The translations under genes were made by a program, and so were the position numbers. The notes beneath the pieces were generated by a model. That model did no database searches, was not told where the DNA came from, and worked only from the letters and a program-made list of their open reading frames with translations. DNA of 64,000 nt from Sulfurimonas sediminis (GTDB taxonomy: Bacteria; Campylobacterota; Campylobacteria; Campylobacterales; Sulfurimonadaceae): positions 372,001 to 436,000 of the forward strand of contig NZ_CP041235.1 in NCBI RefSeq assembly GCF_014905115.1, in the 5' to 3' direction. Positions 1-9,057 of this stretch are shown one piece after another (position 1 is the stretch's first letter; each line of letters begins with the position of its first letter).

Positions 1-397
1 TTGCATAAATCGGTTCCATTATATCAATTGCTTTTTGCGGAGCAGCTTTTCTGTATGCCGTATGAGAGATGATTTTGTTTGTAATAGGATCTATTTTTGG
101 TTCAAACTCTGTGACAACCCAGTAGTAACTTCCGTCTTTGGCAAGGTTTTTGACAACAGCTATGATGTTTTTTGCTTCGTTTATTCTGTCCCACATCATT
201 TTAAACACTACTTTTGGCATGTCTGGATGCCGTATAATACTGTGAGGTTTTCCTATGAGTTCAGGTTCGGTGTATCCGGATATTTCCACAAAATAATCAT
301 TGCCGTATTCAATGATTCCTTTGGGATCTGTCTTTGAAACGATATATTTTTTTGGATTTAATTTGATTTGGTTATTAATTGGTTCTGGGTGTTTCAA
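1..397 (-). CDS. PAS-domain protein, Aer/CetB-type redox/energy-taxis sensor (partial)
   Basis: Reading the minus strand from a TTG at 397 (preceded by GGAA on that strand) gives 132 uninterrupted residues running off the left edge; the stop lies outside the window. The protein holds one PAS domain with the Aer/CetB signature: SGYTEPELIGKPHSIIRHPD at about residues 38-57, then PDMPKVVFKMMW and KDGSYYWV. In Aer and Campylobacter CetB this PAS type binds FAD and reports the cell's redox state to a partner transducer (family knowledge). No transducer is visible here. A CZB protein is divergently transcribed 111 bases away. There is no in-frame ATG near 397, and an ATG just upstream is out of frame, so TTG is the best start. 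The PAS family is confident; the energy-taxis role is inferred. Confidence 0.8.
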   Translation of the reverse strand, partial: MKHPEPINNQIKLNPKKYIVSKTDPKGIIEYGNDYFVEISGYTEPELIGKPHSIIRHPDMPKVVFKMMWDRINEAKNIIAVVKNLAKDGSYYWVVTEFEPKIDPITNKIISHTAYRKAAPQKAIDIMEPIYA

Positions 398-508
398 GTT
401 ACATTCCTTTCTTAAGTTTTGACAAATTATATAATGATTTTTCTTAAATAGATGAATAAATTTAGAAATTTTATGTAATAATACAAGTACTTTATAAGGT
501 GAAACAAT

Positions 509-952
509 ATGACGAAAGAAAAAACGATAGATGCGATGGAACATGCCCGTGAGGCACATATAGAGCAGATGACAAAAATAAAGTTTTTTATTGAAGGCAA
601 AAATATTGACAGTTTAACACCTGTGTCAAAAATGAAGTGTGAATTCGGGCAATGGTTTTATGATGATACCCAGAAAATAAAAAGTGTTTTGGGTGTTCAG
701 TTTTATGAAAGTTTAGACAGGATGCATGAAGAGTGGCATATACAGTATGCCAAAATCCATACTATATTTATGGGTGCAAAAGAGGAAGGTTTTTTTTCCA
801 AACTGTTTAAAACACATAAGGTAGATGATTTGGAACTCGAAAAGGCAAAAGTATATTATAAAGATCTTGAAGAGATTACAAAAGATCTGCTGAGACTTCT
901 TGAGACAAGCAAAAGAAGAGTGCAGGCTCTGAGCGCATCAAAGTTTTCCTGA
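509..952 (+). CDS. CZB (chemoreceptor zinc-binding) domain protein
   Basis: 147 residues, soluble, with no signal or membrane segment. The CZB signature is visible: an early His in AREAHIEQM, the Cys motif KCEFGQWFYDD at about residues 43-53, and HEEWHIQYAKIH at about 72-83. Together these supply the 3His/1Cys zinc site of the family, which is found in chemoreceptors and diguanylate cyclases where zinc or oxidants such as HOCl alter signalling. Here the domain stands alone, followed by a basic tail rich in Lys and Arg. SD-like AAGGTG lies just ahead of the ATG. Its divergent neighbour is an Aer/CetB-type PAS protein, so a chemotaxis or energy-taxis role is a reasonable inference. The downstream gene ribA is convergent and the stop codons are only 3 bases apart. 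Confidence 0.8.
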   Translation: MTKEKTIDAMEHAREAHIEQMTKIKFFIEGKNIDSLTPVSKMKCEFGQWFYDDTQKIKSVLGVQFYESLDRMHEEWHIQYAKIHTIFMGAKEEGFFSKLFKTHKVDDLELEKAKVYYKDLEEITKDLLRLLETSKRRVQALSASKFS

Positions 953-955
953 TAT

Positions 956-1519
956 TTATAAAAGATGTCCCATTCCGTCACGCTTGACATCAAGGTAGCC
1001 TTCATTATGCTTGTTCGGTTTCATAATGATAGGGATTCTTTCAACAATTTCAACACCGCTGATTGAGTTGACTTTGTCAGGATTGTTGGTCAGCAGTTTT
1101 ATTTTTTTGATATTGTAATGATGCAAAATAAAAGTGACGACTTCATAGGTACGCTCATCTGCAGCAAAACCGAGTTGATGGTTGGCCTCTATAGTATTGA
1201 GTCCTTTGTCCTGCAGGGCATAGGCGTTGATTTTGTTTAAAAGTCCTATATTTCTGCCCTCTTGCCGAAGATAGATTACCATTCCGCCGGTTTCGTCAGC
1301 CATTTGCAAACCATACTCAAGCTGGTCACGGCAGTCACATTTTAAACTGCCTATGGCATCCCCGGTAAGACACTCCGAGTGAACACGTACTATCGGTACT
1401 TCAGCCAACTCTTTTGCACAAATAACAAGATGCTCTTTCTGACCTTGTTTAAAAGCCTGTACATTGAAATCACCGAATCTTGAGGGCAAATCTGCCACAT
1501 CAGATATTTTTATTTGCAT
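956..1519 (-). CDS. ribA: GTP cyclohydrolase II
   Basis: 187 residues, normal for stand-alone RibA. It hydrolyses GTP to 2,5-diamino-6-ribosylamino-pyrimidinone phosphate, formate and pyrophosphate, the first step of riboflavin synthesis. The zinc ligands are present as C50, C61 and C63 (HSEC then KCDCR). The catalytic and GTP-binding segment follows as YLRQEGRNIGL at about residues 83-93, with LLTNNPDK later. It is not fused to RibB. Another riboflavin gene, ribH, lies at 14.8 kb, so the pathway genes are dispersed. It is convergent with the CZB gene and divergent from hemB. Confidence 0.95.
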   Translation of the reverse strand: MQIKISDVADLPSRFGDFNVQAFKQGQKEHLVICAKELAEVPIVRVHSECLTGDAIGSLKCDCRDQLEYGLQMADETGGMVIYLRQEGRNIGLLNKINAYALQDKGLNTIEANHQLGFAADERTYEVVTFILHHYNIKKIKLLTNNPDKVNSISGVEIVERIPIIMKPNKHNEGYLDVKRDGMGHLL

Positions 1520-1635
1520 TCATGTTATCCTAATCATACAATTTTGTCAGTATTATAGTTAGATTTATATTACTTATGTATTAATTTAATCTTTAAAAGA
1601 GTAAAATAGCCTCTTTAAAATATAAAGGGTCAAAA

Positions 1636-2610
1636 ATGTTTCAAAGATTTCGTAGAACCAGACTCAACAGGCATCTTCGTGCGCTTGTAAGAGAAACACA
1701 TGTAACTGTAGATGATTTTATATATCCGCTTTTTGTTCGCAGAGGAGAGAATATTAAAATAGAAGTGGCATCCATGCCGGGTGTTTATCAGATGAGTATT
1801 GATGAGGCTGTAAAAGAGTGTGCAGTGCTTAAAGATTTAGGTTTGTATTCTATCATTCTTTTCGGTATTCCTGATGTTAAAGATTCCATAGGCAGTGATG
1901 CTTTGTGTGAACACGGGATTATTGCTTCAGCAGTACGGGAGATAAAAAAAGCACATCCTGATATGTTTGTTGTCACAGATTTGTGTTTTTGTGAATATAC
2001 CGATCACGGGCATTGCGGCATAATTGATGATGAGCGTGAGACAGTTGATAATGATGCCACTTTGGAGATCTCCGGACAGCAGGCAATTATACATGCTAAA
2101 GCAGGTGCCGATATGATAGCACCTTCGGGTATGATGGATGGCATCATTGAAACATTGCGGACATACCTTGACAGAGCAGGGTTTAACGATTTACCGATAA
2201 TGGCATACTCTACAAAATTTGCAAGCGGATATTACGGACCGTTTCGCGATGTGGCTGAATCAACTCCTAGTTTTGGTGACCGCTCTTCGTACCAGATGGA
2301 TCCTGCAAACCGTCGTGAAGCGATTGCCGAGAGTATCTCTGATGAAAAACAGGGTGCTGACATTTTGATGGTAAAGCCTGCTTTGGCATATCTGGACATT
2401 GTGCGTGAGATAAAAGACAACACTTCGCTTCCGATGGCTGTTTACAATGTAAGCGGTGAGTATGCCATGCTGAAATTTGCCGGCATGAACAATTTGATAG
2501 ATTATGAACGTGTGGTGATGGAGACGATGACAGCATTTAAACGTGCAGGCGCTGATATAATTATCTCATATCATGCAAAAGAAGTAGCACAAATGCTCAA
2601 AAATCGCTAA
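1636..2610 (+). CDS. hemB: delta-aminolevulinic acid dehydratase (porphobilinogen synthase)
   Basis: 324 residues, full length. It condenses two 5-aminolevulinate molecules to porphobilinogen in haem synthesis. The two Schiff-base lysines are K194 in [14 protein letters not shown] and K247 in [13 protein letters not shown] cysteine triad, C117, C119 and C127 ([13 protein letters not shown]), marks it as a zinc-type enzyme rather than the magnesium type. AAGGG sits just upstream of the ATG. argF follows 52 bases later on the same strand. High haem demand fits the multihaem cytochromes nearby. Confidence 0.96.
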   Translation: MFQRFRRTRLNRHLRALVRETHVTVDDFIYPLFVRRGENIKIEVASMPGVYQMSIDEAVKECAVLKDLGLYSIILFGIPDVKDSIGSDALCEHGIIASAVREIKKAHPDMFVVTDLCFCEYTDHGHCGIIDDERETVDNDATLEISGQQAIIHAKAGADMIAPSGMMDGIIETLRTYLDRAGFNDLPIMAYSTKFASGYYGPFRDVAESTPSFGDRSSYQMDPANRREAIAESISDEKQGADILMVKPALAYLDIVREIKDNTSLPMAVYNVSGEYAMLKFAGMNNLIDYERVVMETMTAFKRAGADIIISYHAKEVAQMLKNR

Positions 2611-2662
2611 TTTAAAGAAAAGTATATTAAAATAGCTGATAAACAAAAAAGAGGAAGAAACT

Positions 2663-3583
2663 GTGAGACATTTTTTAACACTCAAAGATTTTACCAAAGA
2701 AGAGATTTTAGAAATTATAGATATCGGCCTGAAAATAAAAAAAGAGCTCAAAGCGGGTATTTACAATAAAGAATTAGAGATGCAGACACTTGCTATGATC
2801 TTTGAAAAGAGTTCAACAAGAACGCGTGTAAGTTTTGAAACAGGCATGTTTCAGCTTGGGGGGCATGCGCTTTTTCTCTCTAGCCGTGATATTCATTTGG
2901 GACGGGGAGAACCTGTAAAAGATACGGCAAGAGTCATTTCGAGCATGTGTGACATGGTTATGATACGCACCTATGAGCATTCTATGATTGAAGAGTTTGC
3001 TTCTTACTCAAAAGTACCGGTTATTAACGGACTTACTGATACCTATCATCCCGTGCAGCTTTTGGCTGATTATATGACGATGATTGAATTTGGAGTTGCC
3101 GAAAATGCAATTGTTGCCTACGTCGGTGACGGAAACAATATGACAAACTCATGGTTGATGCTTGCTGCAAAACTGGGCTTTGAATTACGCATTGCAACAC
3201 CAAAGGGATATGAAGTGGACAGTAAGGTTCTTCGAGATGCTTTGGATATAGCAAAAGAGAGCGGTGCGATTATCAGGGTGATGAATGACCCGAAAGAGGC
3301 AGTGCGCGGGGCTACAATTGTCACAACAGATACATGGGCTTCAATGGGTCAAGAGGATGAAAAAGAGCAGCGAATCAAAGATTTTAAAGGTTTTATGGTT
3401 GACGGACTGACGATGTGTCTTGCGCAAAAAGATGCAAAATTTTTACACTGTCTGCCGGCGTATCGCGGGCAGGAAGTCAGTGAGGAGTTGCTTGAAGACA
3501 ATGCGGATATAGTGTTTGCAGAGGCTGAGAACAGACTGCATGCACAAAAAGGGCTTATGGTCTGGCTTGACAGACAAAGGTAA
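2663..3583 (+). CDS. argF: ornithine carbamoyltransferase
   Basis: 306 residues, the usual length. It makes citrulline from ornithine and carbamoyl phosphate in arginine synthesis. The carbamoyl-phosphate loop STRTR is at residues 51-55 and [14 protein letters not shown] lies near residue 264, as in OTCases. I use the GTG start at 2663 because the purine-rich GAGGAAG lies about 8 bases upstream. It stands 10 bases ahead of purK on the same strand and probably shares its transcript. Confidence 0.95.
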   Translation: MRHFLTLKDFTKEEILEIIDIGLKIKKELKAGIYNKELEMQTLAMIFEKSSTRTRVSFETGMFQLGGHALFLSSRDIHLGRGEPVKDTARVISSMCDMVMIRTYEHSMIEEFASYSKVPVINGLTDTYHPVQLLADYMTMIEFGVAENAIVAYVGDGNNMTNSWLMLAAKLGFELRIATPKGYEVDSKVLRDALDIAKESGAIIRVMNDPKEAVRGATIVTTDTWASMGQEDEKEQRIKDFKGFMVDGLTMCLAQKDAKFLHCLPAYRGQEVSEELLEDNADIVFAEAENRLHAQKGLMVWLDRQR

Positions 3584-3593
3584 CTGCTGAGAA

Positions 3594-4745
3594 ATGGATA
3601 AAAATTTTAACTACTCAAATTTGAAACTCGGAATTATCGGAGGCGGGCAATTGGGCAGAATCATGTCTCACAAAGCAAAAAAGATGGGCTTTCATGTAAC
3701 GATACTTGACCCCACATTCAACTGTCCCGCAGCACAGGTTTCAGACAAGCATATCCTTGGTGGATTTTATGACAAAGAGAAGCTTGAACAGTTAGTACAA
3801 GAGACAGATGTGACAACTTTTGAATTGGAACATGTAGACACTTCTATACTTAAAGAGCTGTTTGATCATGGGCATATCATTCACCCATCTCCTTATATTA
3901 TCGAGCTCATTCAAAATAAATATGAGCAAAAAAAGCTGCTTGACAAAAAAGGTGTTCCTGTTCCTGCCTATAAAGATGTGAAGAAAGAGGAAGATTTGGC
4001 TGCCTTTGGATTTCCTGTTATCCAAAAAGCAAAGATGGGCGGTTATGACGGAAAGGGTGTGCAAATGCTAAAATCTGAAGCAGATGTCAAAAATGCACTC
4101 CAGACCGAGTCATTTATTGAAGAGCTTGTAGATATAGACAAGGAGCTGGCCGTAATTGTCGCGAGGAATATTGAAGGCCAGATAAAATGTTATCCTGTGG
4201 TTGAAATGCTTTTTGATGAGAGGGTAAACATTTGTGACATTGTGATGGCTCCTGCAAAAATCTCAAAAGAAACTGCAGACAAATCAAGAGAAATTTCTAT
4301 TGAAGCCATCAAAGCCTTAGACGGTGTCGGAATTTTTGCTGTTGAATTGTTTCTGACAAAAAAAGGCGAGATTTTGGTCAATGAAATAGCACCACGTCCT
4401 CATAATTCTGGGCACTATACAGTCGAAGCCTGTGCAACATCACAGTTTGAACAGATTATTCGGGCCGTTACAAACCTGCCTTTGGGCTCTACCAAGCTTA
4501 TTTCTCCGGCTGTTATGATTAATTTGCTCGGAGAAGAGGGGTACGAGGGAGAACCTTTTATAGAAGGGATTCATGATGCATTGGAGATTCCGGAGCTCTC
4601 TTTTCATTTTTACGGAAAAACCTTTACGAAACCATATAGAAAGATGGGACATGTAACAATCCTTGATGATGATATTGATCAGGCACTGCAAAAAGCGATG
4701 CAGGCAAAAGATATTCTAAAAATAAAAGGAAGTAAAAAGATATGA
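3594..4745 (+). CDS. purK: 5-(carboxyamino)imidazole ribonucleotide synthase
   Basis: 383 residues with the ATP-grasp architecture of PurK. The N-terminal motif is [17 protein letters not shown], the middle domain contains [12 protein letters not shown], and the catalytic region reads [15 protein letters not shown]. It uses ATP and bicarbonate to carboxylate AIR to N5-CAIR in purine synthesis. The 3' end overlaps purE by 4 bases (ATGA), the classic translationally coupled purK-purE arrangement, although the order is reversed relative to E. coli purEK. Confidence 0.95.
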   Translation: MDKNFNYSNLKLGIIGGGQLGRIMSHKAKKMGFHVTILDPTFNCPAAQVSDKHILGGFYDKEKLEQLVQETDVTTFELEHVDTSILKELFDHGHIIHPSPYIIELIQNKYEQKKLLDKKGVPVPAYKDVKKEEDLAAFGFPVIQKAKMGGYDGKGVQMLKSEADVKNALQTESFIEELVDIDKELAVIVARNIEGQIKCYPVVEMLFDERVNICDIVMAPAKISKETADKSREISIEAIKALDGVGIFAVELFLTKKGEILVNEIAPRPHNSGHYTVEACATSQFEQIIRAVTNLPLGSTKLISPAVMINLLGEEGYEGEPFIEGIHDALEIPELSFHFYGKTFTKPYRKMGHVTILDDDIDQALQKAMQAKDILKIKGSKKI

Positions 4746-5257
4746 GTAAAGCATTGGTTGGAATTATTATGGGGAGTGACTCGGATTTACCGGTTATGAG
4801 TGCTGCTATTGAGATATGTGAAGCATTTGGTGTTGTCTGTGAAGTTGATATTGTCTCCGCACACCGCACACCGCAAAAACTTGTAGAGTATGCACAAACA
4901 GCACACTCAAGAGGCTTGCGTGTCATCATCGCCGGAGCCGGTGGAGCTGCACATCTGCCGGGTATGATTGCTGCACTGAGTGTCTTGCCTGTTATTGGTG
5001 TGCCGGTGAGAAGTTCTGCGCTTGATGGAATGGATTCACTTCTTTCTATCGTGCAAATGCCTGGAGGCGTTCCTGTTGCCACAGTAGCTATTAACGGTGC
5101 CAAAAATGCGGGAATTCTTGCAGCGCAGATTATCGGGACAGGAGATGAAGCCCTGCAACAAAAGATTGCCGAGTATAAAACTTCCATGAAGGATGAGGTA
5201 GACAAAAAGTCAGAAAAACTGGCAAAAATGAAGTACAAAAAGTACTTGAACCAATAG
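4742..5257 (+). CDS. purE: N5-carboxyaminoimidazole ribonucleotide mutase
   Basis: 171 residues. Class I PurE motifs are visible: [13 protein letters not shown] at the N-terminus, then SAHRTPQKL and [12 protein letters not shown]. It converts N5-CAIR to CAIR, so with the overlapping purK it completes the two-step carboxylation of AIR. The start codon lies inside the purK stop (ATGA). A c-type cytochrome gene follows after 20 bases on the same strand. Confidence 0.95.
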   Translation: MSKALVGIIMGSDSDLPVMSAAIEICEAFGVVCEVDIVSAHRTPQKLVEYAQTAHSRGLRVIIAGAGGAAHLPGMIAALSVLPVIGVPVRSSALDGMDSLLSIVQMPGGVPVATVAINGAKNAGILAAQIIGTGDEALQQKIAEYKTSMKDEVDKKSEKLAKMKYKKYLNQ

Positions 5258-5277
5258 CAGACAAGGATTTTATTCAG

Positions 5278-6465
5278 ATGAAATTTTTTCTTTTTTTACT
5301 CATTTTTTTTAGTTCTCTTTTTGGGGCAAAAGCAGTCGAAGTCGGTCAACGGTTTGAAAGTTCTGAAAACTGTAAAGTCTGTCACAGACGTATAGTGGAA
5401 GAGTGGAGTAATTCATGGCACGCAAAAAGCCATTTTGAAAAAGATGAGTATTTTAAGAAAAGTCTTGAGTATGTCAGCCGTAAAACAAGAAAAAGTTTAA
5501 ATGCTGTAAAAATTCAGTGTGCTACCTGTCATAATCCTCGAATCAGTGTAACAAAGACAGATGAAGATTATGAAATTGCTGCTGTTATGGGATTGACAGA
5601 TGAAGATGATCCTGTCAACAAAGCAGTAAATTCAAAGGTTATCAGTGAGGGAATCAACTGTGTTGTTTGTCACAATATAGATAAAATACATGATGAATAT
5701 GACAAATCAAAACGAGGAATAAACAGAGTGGAATGGACTCCGTCGGGTGTCATGACGGGACCTTTTAAAGATGCCAAATCGCCTTATCATAAAATAGTCT
5801 CACATGAGTTTATGCGTTCAAATCCAAATAAACTCTGTTTTGTGTGCCATGCAAATGACAGAAGTGTAAAAGGCGTGGTTTTTACAGATATGGAGAGTGA
5901 GTATGTCGGGAAGCAGACCTGTGTTTCTTGTCATATGGGTCCCAAACAAAAGGGTGTTGCCGCAACATATAGAATGTATAACGGGAAAGCAAAAATGCGA
6001 ATGGTGAGAAAACACGGATTTATTGGTGCGCATACACCGGGTTTATGGAAAGATGCTTTGCGTTTACAACTGAAAAAACAAAAAAACAGACTGCTCATAA
6101 AAATTAAAAATCCGCAACCACACAATATACCAAGCGGTTTTGGTTCAAGAGAAATTTTAGTGGAAGTTGTGTATAAAAAAGGGAATGTTACTGTTGGTCA
6201 AAAAACTATTTCTCTTACACGACACTATATAAGAAAACATAAAAAAGTCGGTATTGCACATCTCGCAGTGAAGCAAAGTAAAGATACAAGCATAAAGGCA
6301 CATGGTGAGAAAACAATACGTTTGCCGCTGATCAAGGGGGCAGAGAGCGTTGAAGTGACATTGTATTATCGTCTGGTAAACGATGAGGTTCGCAGTTTAC
6401 TGGATTTGAAAGAACCGATTTGGTCGAAAAAGAACTTTATTGCTAAAAGTTCTTTACGACTTTGA
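5278..6465 (+). CDS. periplasmic pentahaem c-type cytochrome (cytochrome c554-like)
   Basis: 395 residues with a cleavable signal peptide (hydrophobic run to about residue 17). Five CXXCH haem sites are at C32, C81, C128, C187 and C215, all in the N-terminal 220 residues. The C-terminal 170 residues have no haem motif and read as a basic beta-rich domain. This layout resembles the cytochrome c554/multihaem cytochrome group that shuttles electrons in the periplasm. The partner enzyme cannot be told from sequence. It lies 20 bases after purE and ends in the stem of an 11-bp inverted repeat shared with trpS. The exact family is uncertain; the haem count is certain. Confidence 0.82.
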   Translation: MKFFLFLLIFFSSLFGAKAVEVGQRFESSENCKVCHRRIVEEWSNSWHAKSHFEKDEYFKKSLEYVSRKTRKSLNAVKIQCATCHNPRISVTKTDEDYEIAAVMGLTDEDDPVNKAVNSKVISEGINCVVCHNIDKIHDEYDKSKRGINRVEWTPSGVMTGPFKDAKSPYHKIVSHEFMRSNPNKLCFVCHANDRSVKGVVFTDMESEYVGKQTCVSCHMGPKQKGVAATYRMYNGKAKMRMVRKHGFIGAHTPGLWKDALRLQLKKQKNRLLIKIKNPQPHNIPSGFGSREILVEVVYKKGNVTVGQKTISLTRHYIRKHKKVGIAHLAVKQSKDTSIKAHGEKTIRLPLIKGAESVEVTLYYRLVNDEVRSLLDLKEPIWSKKNFIAKSSLRL

Positions 6466-6490
6466 TAAAATACTTTTTTAGTATTTTATC
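6464..6490. terminator. bidirectional hairpin between the pentahaem cytochrome and trpS
   Basis: A perfect 11-bp inverted repeat, GATAAAATACT (6464-6474) and AGTATTTTATC (6480-6490), encloses a TTTTT loop. The cytochrome stop TGA (6463-6465) overlaps the left arm and the trpS stop TAA (6478-6480) lies at the loop/right arm. It is AT-rich, so of moderate stability. Its place at the junction of two convergent genes suggests two-way termination. Confidence 0.6.
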
Positions 6491-7443
6491 CCTGTTACTG
6501 TTCTGACTTTGTCTATAGTCGGAGCTACAATCTCTTTTGCTTTGTGCGCACCCTGGAGGAGTATTTCTCTCACTTCGTCTTGGTGGGCTGCATAATATTC
6601 TCTTTTTTCTCTGTAGGGCTTGAAAAATTCCCAGATGATATCATGCAGATAGAGTTTGAAGTGTCCGTGTCCTTCACCGCCTTTTTTATACCTTTGCTGG
6701 AGTTCTTTACATTCATTTTCATTTAAAAAGAGTTTTGCCATATTGTACACATTACAGGTTTCATACTCTTTTGGTTCTTCCATAGGTACCGCTTCGGTAA
6801 CAATTTTTTTGATTGTTTTGAGCTGTTTTTTCTCTTCACCAAATATATTGACAGTGTTGTTATAGCTTTTGGACATTTTCTGTCCGTCGGTTCCCGGAAC
6901 TGTGGCAACATTGGCTTCTATTTTATATTCCGGAAGTTTAAATATATCGCCATATTCGTTGTTGAATTTTATGGCGATGTCGCGTGCAATTTCAACATGT
7001 TGGATCTGATCTTTTCCTACCGGTATAATATCAGGCTGATAGAGCAAAATATCGGCAGCCATTAAAACAGGATAGGAAAAGAGCGAATGGTTTGCAGCTA
7101 TGCCTTTGGCTGTTTTGTCTTTATAGCTGTGAGCACGCTCAAGCAGCCCCATAGGCGTAAAAGAAGAAAGAACCCAGTAAAGTTCCAGAACTTCTTTTAC
7201 ATCAGACTGTACCCAAAAAGTTGATTTTTGCGGGTCTATGCCCAGTGCCAAAAAATCTGTTGCCGACTGCATAGTCAGTTCTGCCAGTCTTTTGCCGTCT
7301 TTTACACTTGTCTGTGCATGGTAGTTTGCTATAAATGCAAAAGTGTCATTCTCTTTTTGCGCATCGACCATCTGTTTGATAGAACCAAAATAGTTTCCTA
7401 TATGTAAATCACCTGAGGGTTGAATACCGGTTAAAACTCTCAT
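6478..7443 (-). CDS. trpS: tryptophanyl-tRNA synthetase
   Basis: 321 residues, a normal bacterial TrpRS. It charges tRNA-Trp with tryptophan. Class I signatures are present: TGIQPSGDLHIGNYFGS at the N-terminus (HIGN) and GQKMSKSYNN (KMSKS) at about residues 193-202. A TATAAT box on the minus strand lies about 30 bases upstream of the ATG, so the gene probably has its own promoter. It is convergent with the pentahaem cytochrome and divergent from hpf. Confidence 0.96.
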   Translation of the reverse strand: MRVLTGIQPSGDLHIGNYFGSIKQMVDAQKENDTFAFIANYHAQTSVKDGKRLAELTMQSATDFLALGIDPQKSTFWVQSDVKEVLELYWVLSSFTPMGLLERAHSYKDKTAKGIAANHSLFSYPVLMAADILLYQPDIIPVGKDQIQHVEIARDIAIKFNNEYGDIFKLPEYKIEANVATVPGTDGQKMSKSYNNTVNIFGEEKKQLKTIKKIVTEAVPMEEPKEYETCNVYNMAKLFLNENECKELQQRYKKGGEGHGHFKLYLHDIIWEFFKPYREKREYYAAHQDEVREILLQGAHKAKEIVAPTIDKVRTVTGIKY

Positions 7444-7548
7444 TATACAATTCCTGATTTTTTAAGGCGTATTATACCCATCTCAGCTTTATTTTGCTAT
7501 TATATAGTTACATATAATTAAGCCATATGGCTTAAAATTAAAGGATTT

Positions 7549-7881
7549 ATGATGATAGTACAAATTCGTGCAAAAGATATAACTTTAACAGACGAAAAGA
7601 AAGCACATATAGAACAGGGCATTGAAAAATTTAAAAAGTTTTCTTTAGATATTACGAGAGTAAATTGTATAGTTTCTGCTGAAAAAGCAGGTGTTTTGGT
7701 AGAATTTGAAATACATGTGGCGCACTCTGCTCCTATTGTCATCAGTGAACATCATAAAGATTTAGATGCAGCTATTGATCTTGCTGTTGACCGTGCAAAT
7801 AAAGCTTTACGCCGCTTACATGACAAAGTAACTGATCATAAAGGGCCTTCTATTAAAGAACTAGAACCGATTGATGCATAA
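7549..7881 (+). CDS. hpf: ribosome hibernation promoting factor / RaiA family
   Basis: 110 residues, a short-type HPF/YfiA with no long C-terminal dimerisation domain. Such proteins bind the decoding region of the 30S subunit and silence ribosomes in stationary phase. The N-terminal beta strand MIVQIRAKDITLTDEKKAHIEQGIEK and the later LDAAIDLAVDRANKALRR are typical. Two successive ATGs (7549 and 7552) follow AAAGGATTT; either could start. It is separated from the next gene by 15 bases. Confidence 0.9.
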   Translation: MMIVQIRAKDITLTDEKKAHIEQGIEKFKKFSLDITRVNCIVSAEKAGVLVEFEIHVAHSAPIVISEHHKDLDAAIDLAVDRANKALRRLHDKVTDHKGPSIKELEPIDA

Positions 7882-7896
7882 GGCAAAACAGAATAG

Positions 7897-8496
7897 ATGA
7901 AATTAATATTTTTATTGATATTGGGGTTCAATTTAGCCGCTGCCCAAAACAATTATTCATTACGGGTAGCAGTGGGCAAACCAACATTGCATTCACTTGC
8001 CAATATATTGCTAGGGAAGTTTGGAGCTTATAGAGATGATTTAAAAGCGTATAATTTGGATGGAGGGTATCTTTTAACAAAAGATTTATTTACTTTACCA
8101 TTAGATTTGTATCTAAAAGGCGGATTGACCTATTATAAAGATCCGTTTTATAATGATGTATTTGGTGCGGATTTTTATATAAAGATTTATTATAATGTTG
8201 ATTTTTGGAAAAACAGAATAAGAATTGGCTTTGGTGAGGGCGTTTCTTACACAAACCGTATTTTAGAAATAGAGCGAATTGATGCAGCATTGCAAAATGA
8301 CAATAATTCACGTTTTTTAAATTATCTTGATATAAGCTTGGATTTTGATTTGGGAAAACTTATGAAATATAAAGAATTAAATGAAGTATATGTTGGATTT
8401 TTAATCAAACACCGTTCAGGAATTGTTGGAACTATTAACAATGTAAGTCATGGCGGTTCCAATTTTGAATCTATATACATAGAAAAAAACTTTTAG
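7897..8496 (+). CDS. PagL-like lipid A deacylase / acyloxyacyl hydrolase family outer-membrane protein
   Basis: 199 residues beginning with a signal peptide (LIFLLILGFNLAAA). The rest alternates like an outer-membrane beta barrel, and the protein ends in an aromatic residue (IYIEKNF). Near the C-terminus LIKHRSGIVG followed by HGGSNFESIYI resembles the His-x-Ser active-site strand of PagL-type lipid A 3-O-deacylases. If active, it would remove an ester-linked acyl chain from lipid A. It lies 15 bases after hpf and abuts hemJ with no gap. The barrel class is fairly clear; the activity is inferred from one motif. Confidence 0.6.
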   Translation: MKLIFLLILGFNLAAAQNNYSLRVAVGKPTLHSLANILLGKFGAYRDDLKAYNLDGGYLLTKDLFTLPLDLYLKGGLTYYKDPFYNDVFGADFYIKIYYNVDFWKNRIRIGFGEGVSYTNRILEIERIDAALQNDNNSRFLNYLDISLDFDLGKLMKYKELNEVYVGFLIKHRSGIVGTINNVSHGGSNFESIYIEKNF

Positions 8497-8928
8497 GTGT
8501 CTTATATGTATAACTGGCTTTTATGGTTTCACGTCATCTCTTTTATCTCCTGGTTTGCAGTATTGTTTTATCTGCCGAGACTTTTTGTCTATCATGTTGA
8601 AAACAGTGACAACAAAGGCTTTGTGGAGGTAGTTAAAATTCAGGAAATGAAGCTTTTTAAATATATAGGTGTACCTGCTATGTGGGCTACTCTACTTAGC
8701 GGTGCGGTACTTATTTATCTTGGCGGATGGATGAGTGCCCCATGGTTACATGTAAAGCTGTTATTCGTGCTTTTACTGGTTATAAATTTTTATTCTATGA
8801 ACTTTTACAGAAAACAGCTTTTAGAAGACAGATGCACAAAAAGTGGAAAGTTTTTTAGAATGTATAATGAAGTACCGACACTTTTGATGCTTGTTATTGT
8901 GGCGATGGTCGTACTCAAACCTTTTTAA
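8497..8928 (+). CDS. hemJ: HemJ-type protoporphyrinogen IX oxidase
   Basis: 143 residues with about four membrane helices. WLLWFHVISFISWFAVLFYL, then PRLFVYH, is the HemJ/UPF0093 N-terminal signature with its conserved His. A second conserved region is WLHVKLLFVLLL. HemJ oxidises protoporphyrinogen IX to protoporphyrin IX late in haem synthesis, passing electrons to the quinone pool. The frame opens with GTG directly after the previous stop; an ATG at 8506 (MYNWLLW) is an equally good start. A REP-like hairpin begins 3 bases after the stop codon. Confidence 0.88.
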   Translation: MSYMYNWLLWFHVISFISWFAVLFYLPRLFVYHVENSDNKGFVEVVKIQEMKLFKYIGVPAMWATLLSGAVLIYLGGWMSAPWLHVKLLFVLLLVINFYSMNFYRKQLLEDRCTKSGKFFRMYNEVPTLLMLVIVAMVVLKPF

Positions 8929-8930
8929 AT

Positions 8931-8956
8931 CGGAATCGGTACTTTAGTGCCGACTG
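8931..8956 (+). repeat. REP-like palindromic element, single copy
   Basis: A GGAA box is followed by the stem TCGGTAC, loop TTTA, stem GTGCCGA, then CTG. Twenty-four bases are identical to the reverse complement of 11806-11829, and it is close to the copies at 11841-11865 and 36637-36729. It starts just after the hemJ stop and supplies the stop codon of the small minus-strand gene at 8944-9057. Confidence 0.7.
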
Positions 8957-9057
8957 TTGTTTCTCTCTTCCTCTTTCATCTTTTTATAAAAATAAACACT
9001 CAAGGCTGTCAGCCCGATTCCACCAAATAAAAATGTAAAAGCCAGAGTATAGCTCAT
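8944..9057 (-). CDS. 37-residue single-span membrane protein downstream of der
   Basis: The ATG at 9057 follows the der stop codon with no gap (TAG then ATG on the minus strand), which favours coupled translation. The product is 37 residues: MSYTLAFTFLFGGIGLTALS forms a membrane helix, then VYFYKKMKEEERNN gives a charged, probably cytoplasmic tail. It ends SRH at a TAA inside a REP-like element, so the last residues may have been reshaped by the repeat. I do not recognise the family. A clean hydrophobic/charged split and tight junction with der support a real gene. Confidence 0.5.
   Translation of the reverse strand: MSYTLAFTFLFGGIGLTALSVYFYKKMKEEERNNSRH

Noticed and set aside
35-337. Plus-strand open frame of 100 codons at the left edge
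   Set aside because: It is antisense to a minus-strand frame that encodes a clear PAS domain; the plus-strand product has a composition typical of shadow frames.
4624-5238. Minus-strand frame of about 204 codons
   Set aside because: Lies opposite purK-purE, whose products have full motifs; Ser/Ala-rich shadow sequence with no domain.
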